Source: Pseudonocardiales bacterium
GTDB taxonomy: Bacteria > Actinomycetota > Actinomycetes > Mycobacteriales > Jatrophihabitantaceae
Direction: 5' to 3'
DNA: 6,657 nt
Assembly: GCA_030840415.1 (NCBI GenBank)
Contig: JAVEEO010000130.1
Location: 1 to 6,657 of the forward strand
Shown here piece by piece: positions 1 to 6,385 of the stretch. Numbering within the stretch: position 1 is the first letter of the stretch; each line of letters starts with the position of its first letter. Position numbers and translations under genes: made by a program. The notes beneath the pieces are model-generated. The model was not told where the DNA came from, searched no databases, and was given only the letters and a program-made list of their open reading frames with translations.

Positions 1-78
1 GGTTCGGACTCGGCCGACTCGGCCGCGCGCGAGATCGCGCTCTGGTTCGGCGGCCTGCCCGCCGGCGAAACCGCCTAG
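1..78 (+). CDS. ndk: Nucleoside diphosphate kinase, C-terminal end (partial)
   Basis: The first 25 codons in frame 1 run to a TAG stop at 76-78 and begin GSDSADSAAREIALWF. This is the conserved C-terminal signature of nucleoside diphosphate kinase. In the family the catalytic histidine directly precedes the GSDS motif, so the window starts one codon after the active-site His. The enzyme transfers the gamma phosphate from ATP to NDPs through a phosphohistidine and balances NTP pools in the cytoplasm. The nine-residue tail after ALWF (GGLPAGETA) is a little longer than in some actinobacterial homologues. An ndk gene just upstream of mreB is the arrangement known from Streptomyces, which supports the call. 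Only the 3' end is visible, so length and start cannot be judged. Confidence 0.88.
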   Translation, partial: GSDSADSAAREIALWFGGLPAGETA

Positions 79-303
79 TTTTCCTGCCTGTTCGCCACTG
101 ATCCAGGAGCCGGCCGCCGGCAGGCCGGGCCCGAGCTGCCGCGGTGACCGAGCCGCCGGGCATGCCGCCGCGCGGTGACTACTTTCCGTTATGCACTCGG
201 GCGAGTCGCAACGGCCGATCCTTCGAGCGCGCCCCTACGATCAGGCTTGTTCACACCAGTAACACCGGTTTCATCCGGCGGCGCAAACCAAACGAGGCTC
301 TCC
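79..303 (+). promoter_or_regulatory. ndk-mreB intergenic region, probable mre operon promoter and leader
   Basis: This 225-nt gap has no convincing gene. From about 180 onward the GC content falls visibly and the third-position GC bias of the neighbouring genes disappears, as expected for a promoter or leader. Candidate hexamers are TACGAT at 236-241 (fits the TANNNT -10 pattern, but no good -35 at the right distance) and TTGTTC at 247-252 followed 16 nt later by TTTCAT at 269-274. Neither is strong. A 9-bp direct repeat CGCGGTGAC occurs at 140-148 and 171-179. CCTGCC (83-88) and GGCAGG (119-124) could pair over a long loop, but this is too weak to call an ndk terminator. Streptomyces mreB is transcribed from several promoters in the equivalent gap; the assignment here is inference. 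Confidence 0.45.
293..297 (+). promoter_or_regulatory. Ribosome binding site deciding the mreB start
   Basis: CGAGG lies 6 nt before the ATG at 304. It is the only Shine-Dalgarno-like run at correct spacing near a start codon in this frame. With the change in base composition upstream, it favours the ATG at 304 over the in-frame GTG at 175. Confidence 0.6.
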
Positions 304-1353
304 ATGGCATTCACCCCGATGTCGCTGCTGGGCGGCGACCTGCTCGGCGGTGACCTGGCGGTCGACCTCGGAACCGCGAACACCCTTGTCTATGCACGGG
401 GTCGCGGCATCATGCTCAACGAGCCGTCGGTGGTGGCGGTCGACACCACCACCAAGGCGGTGGTCGCCATCGGCGCCGAGGCGAAGCGGATGATCGGCCG
501 GACCCCGGGCCACATCCGCGCGGTCCGCCCGATGCAGGACGGCGTGATCGCCGACTACGACATCACCGCCGAGATGCTGCGCTACTTCGTGCGCAAGGTG
601 ATCGGACGGCGGGCCTTCGCCGGCCCGCGGGTGGTGGTGTGCGTGCCCAGCGGGATCACCTCGGTGGAGCAGCGGGCGGTCAGCGAGTCGGCCTACGCCG
701 CCGGCGCCCGACGGGTGCACATCATCTCCGAGCCGATGGCGGCCGCGATCGGGGCCGGCCTGCCGGTCGACCAGGCCTCCGGCTCGATGGTCATCGACAT
801 CGGCGGCGGCACCACCGAGGTGGCGATCATCGCCCTCGCCGGGATCGTGTCCAGCACCAGCCTGCGGGTTGCCGGCGACGCCCTGGACCGGGCCATCGTC
901 GACCACATCCGGGCCGAGTTCTCGATGCTGATCGGCGAGCGGACCGCCGAGGAGCTCAAGATCTCGATCGGCTCGGCGTTCCCGATCGCCGGGCCGGTCC
1001 GGGCCGAGATCCGCGGCCGGGACGTCGCGACCGGCCTGCCGCGCAACGTCGCGGTGTCGGCCGAGGAGCTGCGGCACGCCATGAGCGGGCCGATCAACCG
1101 GATCGTGGCCGCCGTCCGGGCGACCCTGGACCGGTGCCCGCCGGAGCTGGCCGGCGACCTGGTCACCCGGGGCATCGTGCTGACCGGCGGCGGGGCGCTG
1201 CTGCGCGGCCTGGACGCCCGGCTGCAGCACGAGATCGGCATTCCGGTGCTGGTGGCCGACCGGCCGCTGGATTCGGTGGTGCTCGGCACCGCCACCGTGG
1301 TCGAGCAGTTCGAGTCCCTGCACAAGGTCGTCGTCGACGGCCACCGCCGGTGA
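304..1353 (+). CDS. mreB: Rod shape-determining protein MreB (bacterial actin)
   Basis: A 349-residue protein of typical MreB length. MreB is an actin-fold ATPase that polymerises into membrane-bound filaments on the cytoplasmic face and positions the elongation machinery. The nucleotide-binding signatures are visible: phosphate-1 DLGTANT (from D21), phosphate-2 DIGGGTTEVA (from D165) and the adenosine motif LTGGGALLRG (from L293). RTPGHIRAVRPMQDGVIADYDIT and GERTAEELK are further family-conserved stretches. The start was set at ATG 304 because of the RBS just upstream and because codon bias vanishes before it; the longer frame from GTG 175 would add 43 residues that look non-coding. The N-terminus carries an LGGDL-LGGDL duplication ahead of the first motif, making it some 10 residues longer than the Streptomyces form as I recall it. 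It is the first gene of the mre cluster, and mreC follows after 58 nt. Confidence 0.97.
   Translation: MAFTPMSLLGGDLLGGDLAVDLGTANTLVYARGRGIMLNEPSVVAVDTTTKAVVAIGAEAKRMIGRTPGHIRAVRPMQDGVIADYDITAEMLRYFVRKVIGRRAFAGPRVVVCVPSGITSVEQRAVSESAYAAGARRVHIISEPMAAAIGAGLPVDQASGSMVIDIGGGTTEVAIIALAGIVSSTSLRVAGDALDRAIVDHIRAEFSMLIGERTAEELKISIGSAFPIAGPVRAEIRGRDVATGLPRNVAVSAEELRHAMSGPINRIVAAVRATLDRCPPELAGDLVTRGIVLTGGGALLRGLDARLQHEIGIPVLVADRPLDSVVLGTATVVEQFESLHKVVVDGHRR
328..357 (+). repeat. 15-bp tandem duplication at the mreB 5' end
   Basis: Two adjacent 15-nt units (328-342 and 343-357) differ at two synonymous positions (CTG/CTC and GGC/GGT) and each encodes LGGDL. The duplication lengthens the MreB N-terminus just before the phosphate-1 loop. 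The synonymous differences show it is not a very recent slippage event. Confidence 0.7.
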
Positions 1354-1401
1354 TGGCCGGGGGCCGCCAGCGGCTGTGCCTACCGGGCCGGCAGGGATAG
1401 C

Positions 1402-1406
1402 GAGGA
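1402..1406 (+). promoter_or_regulatory. Ribosome binding site deciding the mreC start
   Basis: GAGGA lies 5 nt before ATG 1412, a strong Shine-Dalgarno match. The alternative in-frame GTG at 1376 has no comparable site, so the shorter MreC is preferred. Confidence 0.75.
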
Positions 1407-1411
1407 AAGTC

Positions 1412-2272
1412 ATGCGCAGGCTCACCCGACGCCAGCAACTGGCTGCCGTGGTGCTTGCCGTGCTGGCCCTGCTGTTCATCAGCCTGGACTTCGCCGGCGG
1501 CTCGCTGGGCGGTGCCCGGGGCGGCACCACCGGCGCGCTCGGCTCGCTGTACCGCGGCACCGATTCGGTGCTCGGCCCGGTCCGGCGGTTCGTGCAGGGA
1601 GTGCCCGACGTCGGCGGCAACCGGCGCGAGATCGCCCGGCTCGCCCAGCGCAACGCCGAGCTGCAGCGCCAGCTCGCGGCCGCGGCGGCCGACGCGGCCA
1701 CCGCCCGGCAACTGCGCGCCCTGCAACTGCAGGCCGACACCGCCGACTGGCGCCTGATGCCGGCCCGGGTGATCGCCACCGGCCCGGGTGCGGGCTTCCA
1801 GTGGAGCGTCACGCTGGACGTCGGCAGCCGCGAGCACGTCCAGGTGGGCCAGACGGTCACCGACGGCCTGGGCCTGGTCGGCCGGGTGGTGGCGGTGTAC
1901 GGCACCACCTCGGTGGTGCTGCTGGCCGCCGACCCGACCTCGGGCGTCGGGGTGCGCGACGTCCGCTCCGGCGCGCTGCTGCTGGCCACCGGCACCGGCA
2001 GCGGCCCGCTGGCGGCCACCGCGCTGGAGGACCGGGTCGACGTCAAGGTCGGCGACCGGGTGACCACCGGGCCGGCCGGCAAGACCACCTACGCCGCCGG
2101 CGTCGCGGTCGGGGTGGTCAGCTCGGTGCACACCTGGCCCGACGGCAGGGTGACGGCACGGCTGCGGCCGGTCACCCGCCAGGCCGGCCTGGACCTGGTC
2201 GGCATCATCCTGCAACAACCGCGGGGCACCGCCCGCTCGGCGCTGGAACCGGCGTCGGGCAGCAACCGGTGA
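1412..2272 (+). CDS. mreC: Rod shape-determining protein MreC
   Basis: A 286-residue protein with the layout of MreC. It has a short basic cytoplasmic N-terminus (RRLTRRQQ), one transmembrane helix at about residues 10-28, a coiled-coil stretch at about 68-105 (RREIARLAQRNAELQRQL), and an extracytoplasmic beta-rich domain from about 113 to 270. The motif Y227-AAG-VAVGVVSSV corresponds to the family's Y-x-x-G-[IV]-x-V-G region, and GLVGRVVAVYGTTSVVLL (154-171) is also typical. MreC dimerises outside the membrane and joins MreB and MreD to the PBP2-RodA pair, activating it. The start is ATG 1412, chosen for its Shine-Dalgarno; starting at GTG 1376 would add 12 residues. The stop overlaps the GTG of mreD by 4 nt, so the two are probably translationally coupled. 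The last 15 or so residues are low-complexity. Confidence 0.94.
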   Translation: MRRLTRRQQLAAVVLAVLALLFISLDFAGGSLGGARGGTTGALGSLYRGTDSVLGPVRRFVQGVPDVGGNRREIARLAQRNAELQRQLAAAAADAATARQLRALQLQADTADWRLMPARVIATGPGAGFQWSVTLDVGSREHVQVGQTVTDGLGLVGRVVAVYGTTSVVLLAADPTSGVGVRDVRSGALLLATGTGSGPLAATALEDRVDVKVGDRVTTGPAGKTTYAAGVAVGVVSSVHTWPDGRVTARLRPVTRQAGLDLVGIILQQPRGTARSALEPASGSNR

Positions 2273-2817
2273 CCGCGTCCCGGATCGCCTCGGCGGTGGC
2301 CGGGGTGCTCACCGCGCTGCTGATCCAGGCCAGCCTGCTCGGCCCGCTGACCTTTCCGGTGCCGGTGTCGCTGCCGGCGCTGCTGGTGATCGTGGTCGGC
2401 ATCTACGCCGGCCCCGGTATCGGCATGGGCCTCGGCTTCGCCACCGGGCTGCTGGCCGACCTGGGTTCGGAGCATCCGGCCGGCGTCCAGGCGCTGTGCT
2501 GGCTGGCTGCCGGGCTGGCCGCCGGGATGCTCGGCGGCCTGGCCACCCAGCGCGGCTACGGCACCCGCGGGGTGGCGGCCCTGGCGGCGCTGCTGGGCGC
2601 TGCCACCTCCGGCGTCCTGGGGCTGATGCTGGCCATCCTCGGCTCGCACGCGGCGACCGCGGTGCTGGCGTGCAAGTTCCTGATCCCGGTCGGCCTCACC
2701 GACGCGCTGCTGGGCCTGGCGGTGGTGCCGCTGGTGCGCAACCTGCTGCGCGCGCAGGGGATCCGCTCACCGCGCCCGGTGGGCCGCCTGATCGGCAGCG
2801 TCGATGCGCTCGGCTGA
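2269..2817 (+). CDS. mreD: Rod shape-determining membrane protein MreD
   Basis: A 182-residue, very hydrophobic protein with about five or six predicted membrane segments (roughly residues 8-25, 34-50, 50-66, 72-92, 100-124 and 130-158). MreD is poorly conserved in sequence, so the call rests on the hydropathy pattern, size, the GLGFATGLLADLGS segment (residues 54-67, resembling the family's G-x-x-G-[FL]-x-x-D-L motif) and its position between mreC and the PBP2 gene. It is part of the MreBCD complex. The start is the GTG at 2269, which overlaps the mreC stop in a GTGA arrangement. The same frame stays open upstream to 1801, but that part lies inside mreC and is a shadow. No strong Shine-Dalgarno precedes the GTG, consistent with coupling to mreC. 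The 3' end overlaps the next gene by 14 nt. Confidence 0.9.
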   Translation: MTASRIASAVAGVLTALLIQASLLGPLTFPVPVSLPALLVIVVGIYAGPGIGMGLGFATGLLADLGSEHPAGVQALCWLAAGLAAGMLGGLATQRGYGTRGVAALAALLGAATSGVLGLMLAILGSHAATAVLACKFLIPVGLTDALLGLAVVPLVRNLLRAQGIRSPRPVGRLIGSVDALG

Positions 2818-5140
2818 CTCGCGCACCGGAGCGCACCGCACCCGGCTGTCGGTGCTGCGGCTGCTGATCGCGTCCCTGCTGCTCACCCTGCTGGCCCGGC
2901 TGTCCTTCGTCCAACTGCTCGACCAGCACAAGCCGCTGCAGTCGGCCGGCCTGACCCACCTCGGTACCATCGTCATCCCGGCGCCGCGCGGTGAGATCCT
3001 GGACTCGCGGGGCCGGGTGCTGGTCGGCAACCGGAGCACCCACGTGCTCACGGTGGACCGCTCCGCGCTGGACCAGCAGGACGACGGCGGCGCCGCGGTG
3101 CTGGCCCGGCTGGCGCCGGTGCTGGGCGTCAGCGCCGCGGACCTGCGCCGCGAGATCACCCCGTGCGGGGTGAAGGTGCCGGCACCGTGCTGGACCGGCC
3201 AGCCCTACCAGCCGGTGCCGGTGGCCACCGGTATCGACGCCTCGGTGCTGCTGGCGGTCTCCGAGCACGCCGAGCTGTTCCCGGGAGTCCGGATCAGCAC
3301 CCAGACCGTGCTGAACTACCCCGGCGGCAGCCTGGCCGCGCACCTGCTCGGCTACACCGGCGCGGTCGGGCAGTCCGACCAGAAGGCCAACAAGGCCCTG
3401 GTCGACGCCGACACCATCGGGCGCAGCGGCCTGGAGGAGTCCTACGACACGGTGCTGCGCGGCGTCGACGGCGAGCAGCGGATGCAGCTCGACCCGCGCG
3501 GCGAGGCGGTCGGCCAGGACGCCACCATCGCCGCGCAACCGGGGGACACGCTGGTGACCAGCCTGGACGCCGACGTCCAGGCGCTGGCCGAGCGGTCACT
3601 GGCCGAGCAGATCGCGGCCACCCGCGCCAAGGGCAAGGCGGCGCCGTCCGGCGCGCTGGTGGTGATGGACCCGCACACCGGCCGGGTGCTCGCCGCCGCC
3701 AGCTACCCGACCTACGAACCGAGCGCGTTCGTGGGGGGAATCTCGGTCGCCGACTACGCCAAGCTGACCGCGCCCGGGGCCGGTGACCCGCTGGTCGGCC
3801 GGGCGATCGCCGGGGCGTACGCGCCGGGCTCGACCTTCAAGCTGATCAGCACCGCCGACGACCTCAGCACCGGCGCGATCACCATGGACGGCCGGTACCC
3901 GTGCCCGGGCTCGCTGGACGTCGACGGGCGCACCAAGACCAACTACGAGTCCGAGAGCTTCGGTGACATCGACCTGAAATTCGCCCTGCAAGTGTCCTGC
4001 GACACCTTCTTCTACGCGCCGGCGGTCGCCGAGTGGCAGGCCGACCAGGCCCGCGTCGAGGACGGCAAGAAGCCGCTGGAGCAACTGCAGGCGATGGCCC
4101 GGGCGTTCGGGGTGGCGCACTCGCCGGGCGTCGACCTGCCCGCCGACGAGCAGGCCAGTGGCTCGCTCGGCAGCCGGGCTGCCCGGATGGCCAACTGGAA
4201 GGCCAACAAGGCCGACTACTGCGCCGCTGCCGCGAAGGGCTACCCGGACGTGCAGAACCTCGCCGACCGGGCCTACCTGACCCAACTGGCGTCGGAGAAC
4301 TGCACCGACGGCTGGCGATTCTTCGCCGGCAACAACGCCGACAACGCCATCGGCCAGGGCGACACCACGGTGTCGCCGCTCCAGTTGGCCGCGGCCTACT
4401 CGGCGATGGTCAACGGCGGCAAGCTGTTCTCGCCCACGCTGGGCTGGGGCGTGGTGGACTCCGCCGGCAAGACGGTGCGCACCATCACCCCCAAGGTGGT
4501 CCGGACGGTGCCCGTCGACCCCAAGGCGCTCAGCTTCTTCGGCGACGCGCTGCACTTCGAGGACAGTCACTCGGTCTCTGGGGCACTCGCCTTCGACGGG
4601 TCCCCGATCAAGACCCTGATCGGGGGCAAGACCGGCACCGCCGAGGTGTACGGCAAGTCCGACACCTCCTGGCTGGCCTCGTGGGGGCCGGTGCAACCCG
4701 GGGCCCCGGTCTCCGACGCCCGGTTCGTGGTGGTCGGCATGGTCGAGCAGGCCGGCACCGGCGCCTCGGCCGCCGCCCCGATGGTCCGCAAGGTCTACGA
4801 GGGCCTGCTCGGCGCGTACGGGTCACCGATCGTGCCGGGGGCCGCACCGGCCAGCAAGCTGCCGACGGTCACCTCCCGAACCGCGGTGGCCCACTCGGTG
4901 CCCGGCCTGCCTACCCCCAGTGGCACCGCGACCAGCTCAGCCAGCGGTTCGGCCAGCCCCAGCGGTTCGGGCGGCCCGAGCGGTTCGGCCGGCCCCAGCG
5001 GTTCGGCCGGCCCGAGCGGTTCGGCCAGCCACTCGCCGGGCGGCCCGTCCGGCTCACCGGCCGGCTCGGCGACCCCGGACGCACTGCCCTCACCCACCGG
5101 CTCGGCCACCGGCTCGGCCCGCCGGACGGTGGGACGATGA
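2804..5140 (+). CDS. mrdA: Penicillin-binding protein 2, elongation-specific class B transpeptidase
   Basis: A 778-residue protein. One membrane anchor at about residues 16-38 is followed by the PBP dimerisation/pedestal region (about 55-260, with PRGEILDSRGRVL from P61 and GRSGLE at 206-211) and the transpeptidase domain (about 285-665). Catalytic motifs are all present: S343-TFK with the nucleophilic serine, S398-CD in the SxN position, and K609-TGT. The enzyme crosslinks peptidoglycan outside the membrane with its partner RodA and is the beta-lactam target. SCDTFFY and the KANKADYC...ENC region match actinobacterial PBP2 proteins such as the Streptomyces one. Residues 673-778 form a Ser/Gly/Pro/Ala-rich, probably disordered tail containing five hexapeptide repeats. 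Six cysteines (121, 129, 367, 399, 473, 500) all lie outside the membrane. The start at ATG 2804 lies within mreD; GTG 2852 is an alternative but would remove the cytoplasmic tail. The stop overlaps the rodA ATG. The symbol pbpA or pbp2 is also used. Confidence 0.96.
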   Translation: MRSADSRTGAHRTRLSVLRLLIASLLLTLLARLSFVQLLDQHKPLQSAGLTHLGTIVIPAPRGEILDSRGRVLVGNRSTHVLTVDRSALDQQDDGGAAVLARLAPVLGVSAADLRREITPCGVKVPAPCWTGQPYQPVPVATGIDASVLLAVSEHAELFPGVRISTQTVLNYPGGSLAAHLLGYTGAVGQSDQKANKALVDADTIGRSGLEESYDTVLRGVDGEQRMQLDPRGEAVGQDATIAAQPGDTLVTSLDADVQALAERSLAEQIAATRAKGKAAPSGALVVMDPHTGRVLAAASYPTYEPSAFVGGISVADYAKLTAPGAGDPLVGRAIAGAYAPGSTFKLISTADDLSTGAITMDGRYPCPGSLDVDGRTKTNYESESFGDIDLKFALQVSCDTFFYAPAVAEWQADQARVEDGKKPLEQLQAMARAFGVAHSPGVDLPADEQASGSLGSRAARMANWKANKADYCAAAAKGYPDVQNLADRAYLTQLASENCTDGWRFFAGNNADNAIGQGDTTVSPLQLAAAYSAMVNGGKLFSPTLGWGVVDSAGKTVRTITPKVVRTVPVDPKALSFFGDALHFEDSHSVSGALAFDGSPIKTLIGGKTGTAEVYGKSDTSWLASWGPVQPGAPVSDARFVVVGMVEQAGTGASAAAPMVRKVYEGLLGAYGSPIVPGAAPASKLPTVTSRTAVAHSVPGLPTPSGTATSSASGSASPSGSGGPSGSAGPSGSAGPSGSASHSPGGPSGSPAGSATPDALPSPTGSATGSARRTVGR
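4943..5032 (+). repeat. Five tandem 18-bp repeats in the PBP2 tail
   Basis: Units start at 4943, 4961, 4979, 4997 and 5015. Each begins AGCGGTTCGG and then varies at a few positions. In the mrdA frame they encode SGSASP, SGSGGP, SGSAGP, SGSAGP and SGSASH (residues 714-743). More degenerate Ser/Gly/Pro codons continue on both sides. Because 18 is a multiple of three, copy-number change would keep both the mrdA frame and the overlap with rodA. Confidence 0.92.
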
Positions 5141-6303
5141 CCGGCCTGGTGGTGCCGGCCCGCTGGCCGCTGCGCACCATGGTCGATTCCCGGCGGCTGC
5201 GCTCCTACGACCTGGTGCTGCTGGCCGCGGCGCTGCTGCTGTGCCTGATCGGTGCCCTGCTGGTGTGGTCGGCGACCCGGACCCGGTTGGAGCAGGCCGG
5301 CGGCAATCCGCAGACCTACCTGGCCAAGCACCTGCTCAACACCGCGCTGGGCACGGTGCTGCTGGTCTGCGCGGCCCGGGTGGATTCCCGGCTGCTGCGA
5401 CTGATCGGCCCGCTGCTCTACCTGGCCAGCATCGTCGGGCTGCTGGCGGTGCTGGCCATCGGTGCCACCATCAACGGCGCGCACGCCTGGATCGTGATCG
5501 GCGGCGGCTTCGAGATCCAGCCGGCGGAGTTCGCCAAGCTCGGGCTGATCGCGGCGCTGGCGGTGCTGTTCGGCCAGCACGGCGTCCGGCGCCCGCCCGG
5601 CACCCCGCCCGGCGTCCGGGAGTTGGCCCTGGCGCTCGCGCTGCTGGCCCTGCCGCTCGGGCTGATCATGCTGCAGCCGGATCTCGGCTCGGCCCTGGTG
5701 CTGACCGCGGCCAGCTTCGGGGTGCTGATCGCCGCCGGGGTCCGGGCCCGCTGGCTGGTCGGCCTGTTGGCGGCCGGCCTGCTGTTCGCCGCGCTGGCTC
5801 TCAAGGCCGGCGTGCTGGCCGAATACCAACTGGCCCGGTTCGCGGCCTTCACCAACCCGGGCAAGGACCCGCAGGGGGTGGCCTACAACATCAACCAGGC
5901 CCACATCGCCATCGCGCACGGCGGCCTGTTCGGGCAGGGGCTGTTCCACGGCGCGCAGACCCGGGGCGCCTTCGTGCCCGAGCAGCAGACCGACTTCGTC
6001 TACTCGGTGGCGGGGGAGGAACTGGGCTACGTCGGCTCGGCGCTGATCATCGGGCTGTTCGCGGTGCTGCTGTGGCGCGGCCTGCGGATCGCCTCGGCGG
6101 CTGTCGGCAGTGCCCGGCTGGTGGCGGTCGGCATCGTCTGCTGGATCGGGTTCCAGACCTTCCAGAACATCGGCATGAACCTGGGGTTGACCCCGGTCAC
6201 CGGGCTGCCGCTGCCGTTCGTGTCCTATGGCGGGTCGTCGATGTTCGCCCAGGGCCTGGCACTGGGCCTGCTGCAGGCAATTCACCGCAGATCGGCGTCC
6301 TGA
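5137..6303 (+). CDS. rodA: Peptidoglycan glycosyltransferase RodA (SEDS family)
   Basis: A 388-residue polytopic membrane protein with about ten hydrophobic segments, the first at about residues 25-46. SEDS proteins polymerise lipid II into glycan strands; RodA does this in elongation together with PBP2, encoded just upstream. Family signatures are NGAHAWI (113-119), QPAEFAKL (128-135), LQPDLGSALV (179-188), PEQQTDFVYSVAGEELG (281-297) and PLPFVSYGGSS (358-368). D286 in the TDF motif corresponds to the aspartate essential for polymerase activity in this family. The start ATG at 5137 forms an ATGA overlap with the mrdA stop, with a weak GGTGGGA just before it, so translation is probably coupled. 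The frame is open upstream to 4033, but that is a shadow of mrdA. In Streptomyces the equivalent gene is sometimes called sfr. FtsW is the main alternative, but the mre context argues for RodA. Confidence 0.96.
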   Translation: MTGLVVPARWPLRTMVDSRRLRSYDLVLLAAALLLCLIGALLVWSATRTRLEQAGGNPQTYLAKHLLNTALGTVLLVCAARVDSRLLRLIGPLLYLASIVGLLAVLAIGATINGAHAWIVIGGGFEIQPAEFAKLGLIAALAVLFGQHGVRRPPGTPPGVRELALALALLALPLGLIMLQPDLGSALVLTAASFGVLIAAGVRARWLVGLLAAGLLFAALALKAGVLAEYQLARFAAFTNPGKDPQGVAYNINQAHIAIAHGGLFGQGLFHGAQTRGAFVPEQQTDFVYSVAGEELGYVGSALIIGLFAVLLWRGLRIASAAVGSARLVAVGIVCWIGFQTFQNIGMNLGLTPVTGLPLPFVSYGGSSMFAQGLALGLLQAIHRRSAS

Positions 6304-6385
6304 CGACTTTTCGCGTTCCACTACCTTACTCAAGCTTCACATGATTCACTCTCCGTAAGACCGTTCGTTACGGAGAGTGAACCGG
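6304..6385 (+). promoter_or_regulatory. rodA-DUF1800 intergenic region, possible promoter
   Basis: This 82-nt spacer is clearly lower in GC than its surroundings. A weak promoter-like pair is TTCCAC (6316-6321) and CATGAT (6340-6345), 18 nt apart. Transcription from it would start near 6352, inside the left arm of the inverted repeat. The match to consensus is poor and the call is tentative. The region is otherwise dominated by the inverted repeat at 6345-6381. Confidence 0.3.
6345..6381 (+). promoter_or_regulatory. Perfect 14-bp inverted repeat/hairpin masking a Shine-Dalgarno
   Basis: The left arm TTCACTCTCCGTAA (6345-6358) and right arm TTACGGAGAGTGAA (6368-6381) are exact reverse complements, separated by the 9-nt loop GACCGTTCG. 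The right arm contains GGAGAG (6372-6377), the likely Shine-Dalgarno for the GTG at 6386, and the left arm contains its complement CTCTCC. As RNA it would form a stable stem hiding the ribosome binding site; as DNA it is a good dimer-binding palindrome. There is no T-run after the right arm (CCGGGTGG follows), so a classical intrinsic terminator is unlikely, although such hairpins can still end transcripts in actinobacteria. I do not recognise it as a member of a named RNA family. Confidence 0.8.

Noticed and set aside
140..179. 9-bp direct repeat CGCGGTGAC as an operator pair
   Set aside because: It is short and GC-rich, in a region where such words are common. The 31-nt spacing fits no site I recognise, so I mention it only as an observation.
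175..303. MreB starting at GTG 175
   Set aside because: It has no convincing ribosome binding site and no third-position GC bias, and the extra 43 residues look unlike any MreB N-terminus known to me. ATG 304 has a site at correct spacing.
1376..1411. MreC starting at GTG 1376
   Set aside because: GAGGA at 1402-1406 points to ATG 1412, and the 12 extra residues are not needed for the basic tail plus transmembrane helix.
271..2088. 605-codon open frame on the minus strand opposite mreB and mreC
   Set aside because: It is the antisense shadow of two well-identified genes in very high-GC DNA, where stop codons are rare. The product is low-complexity Arg/Ala/Pro/Gly-rich with no recognisable domain.
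4943..5032. CRISPR-like array
   Set aside because: The units are adjacent 18-mers with no spacers and lie in frame inside mrdA, so they are protein-coding tandem repeats.
4033..5136. N-terminal extension of the rodA frame upstream of ATG 5137
   Set aside because: It lies wholly within mrdA in another frame and encodes an Arg/Gly/Ala/Pro-rich sequence. RodA proteins begin near the first membrane helix, as seen from 5137.
4795..6333. 512-codon open frame on the minus strand opposite rodA and the PBP2 tail
   Set aside because: The same antisense GC artefact. Its repetitive AEPLGP-like segment is just the complement of the mrdA tandem repeats.
6377..6379. GTG 6377 as the start of the DUF1800 protein
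   Set aside because: It is in frame but overlaps the end of the GGAGAG site, leaving no spacing for ribosome binding. GTG 6386 is 8 nt downstream of it.
6345..6381. Simple intrinsic terminator for the mre operon
   Set aside because: The stem is only moderately GC-rich, is not followed by a T-run and contains the ribosome binding site of the next gene. A terminator role is not excluded, but a regulatory role fits better.
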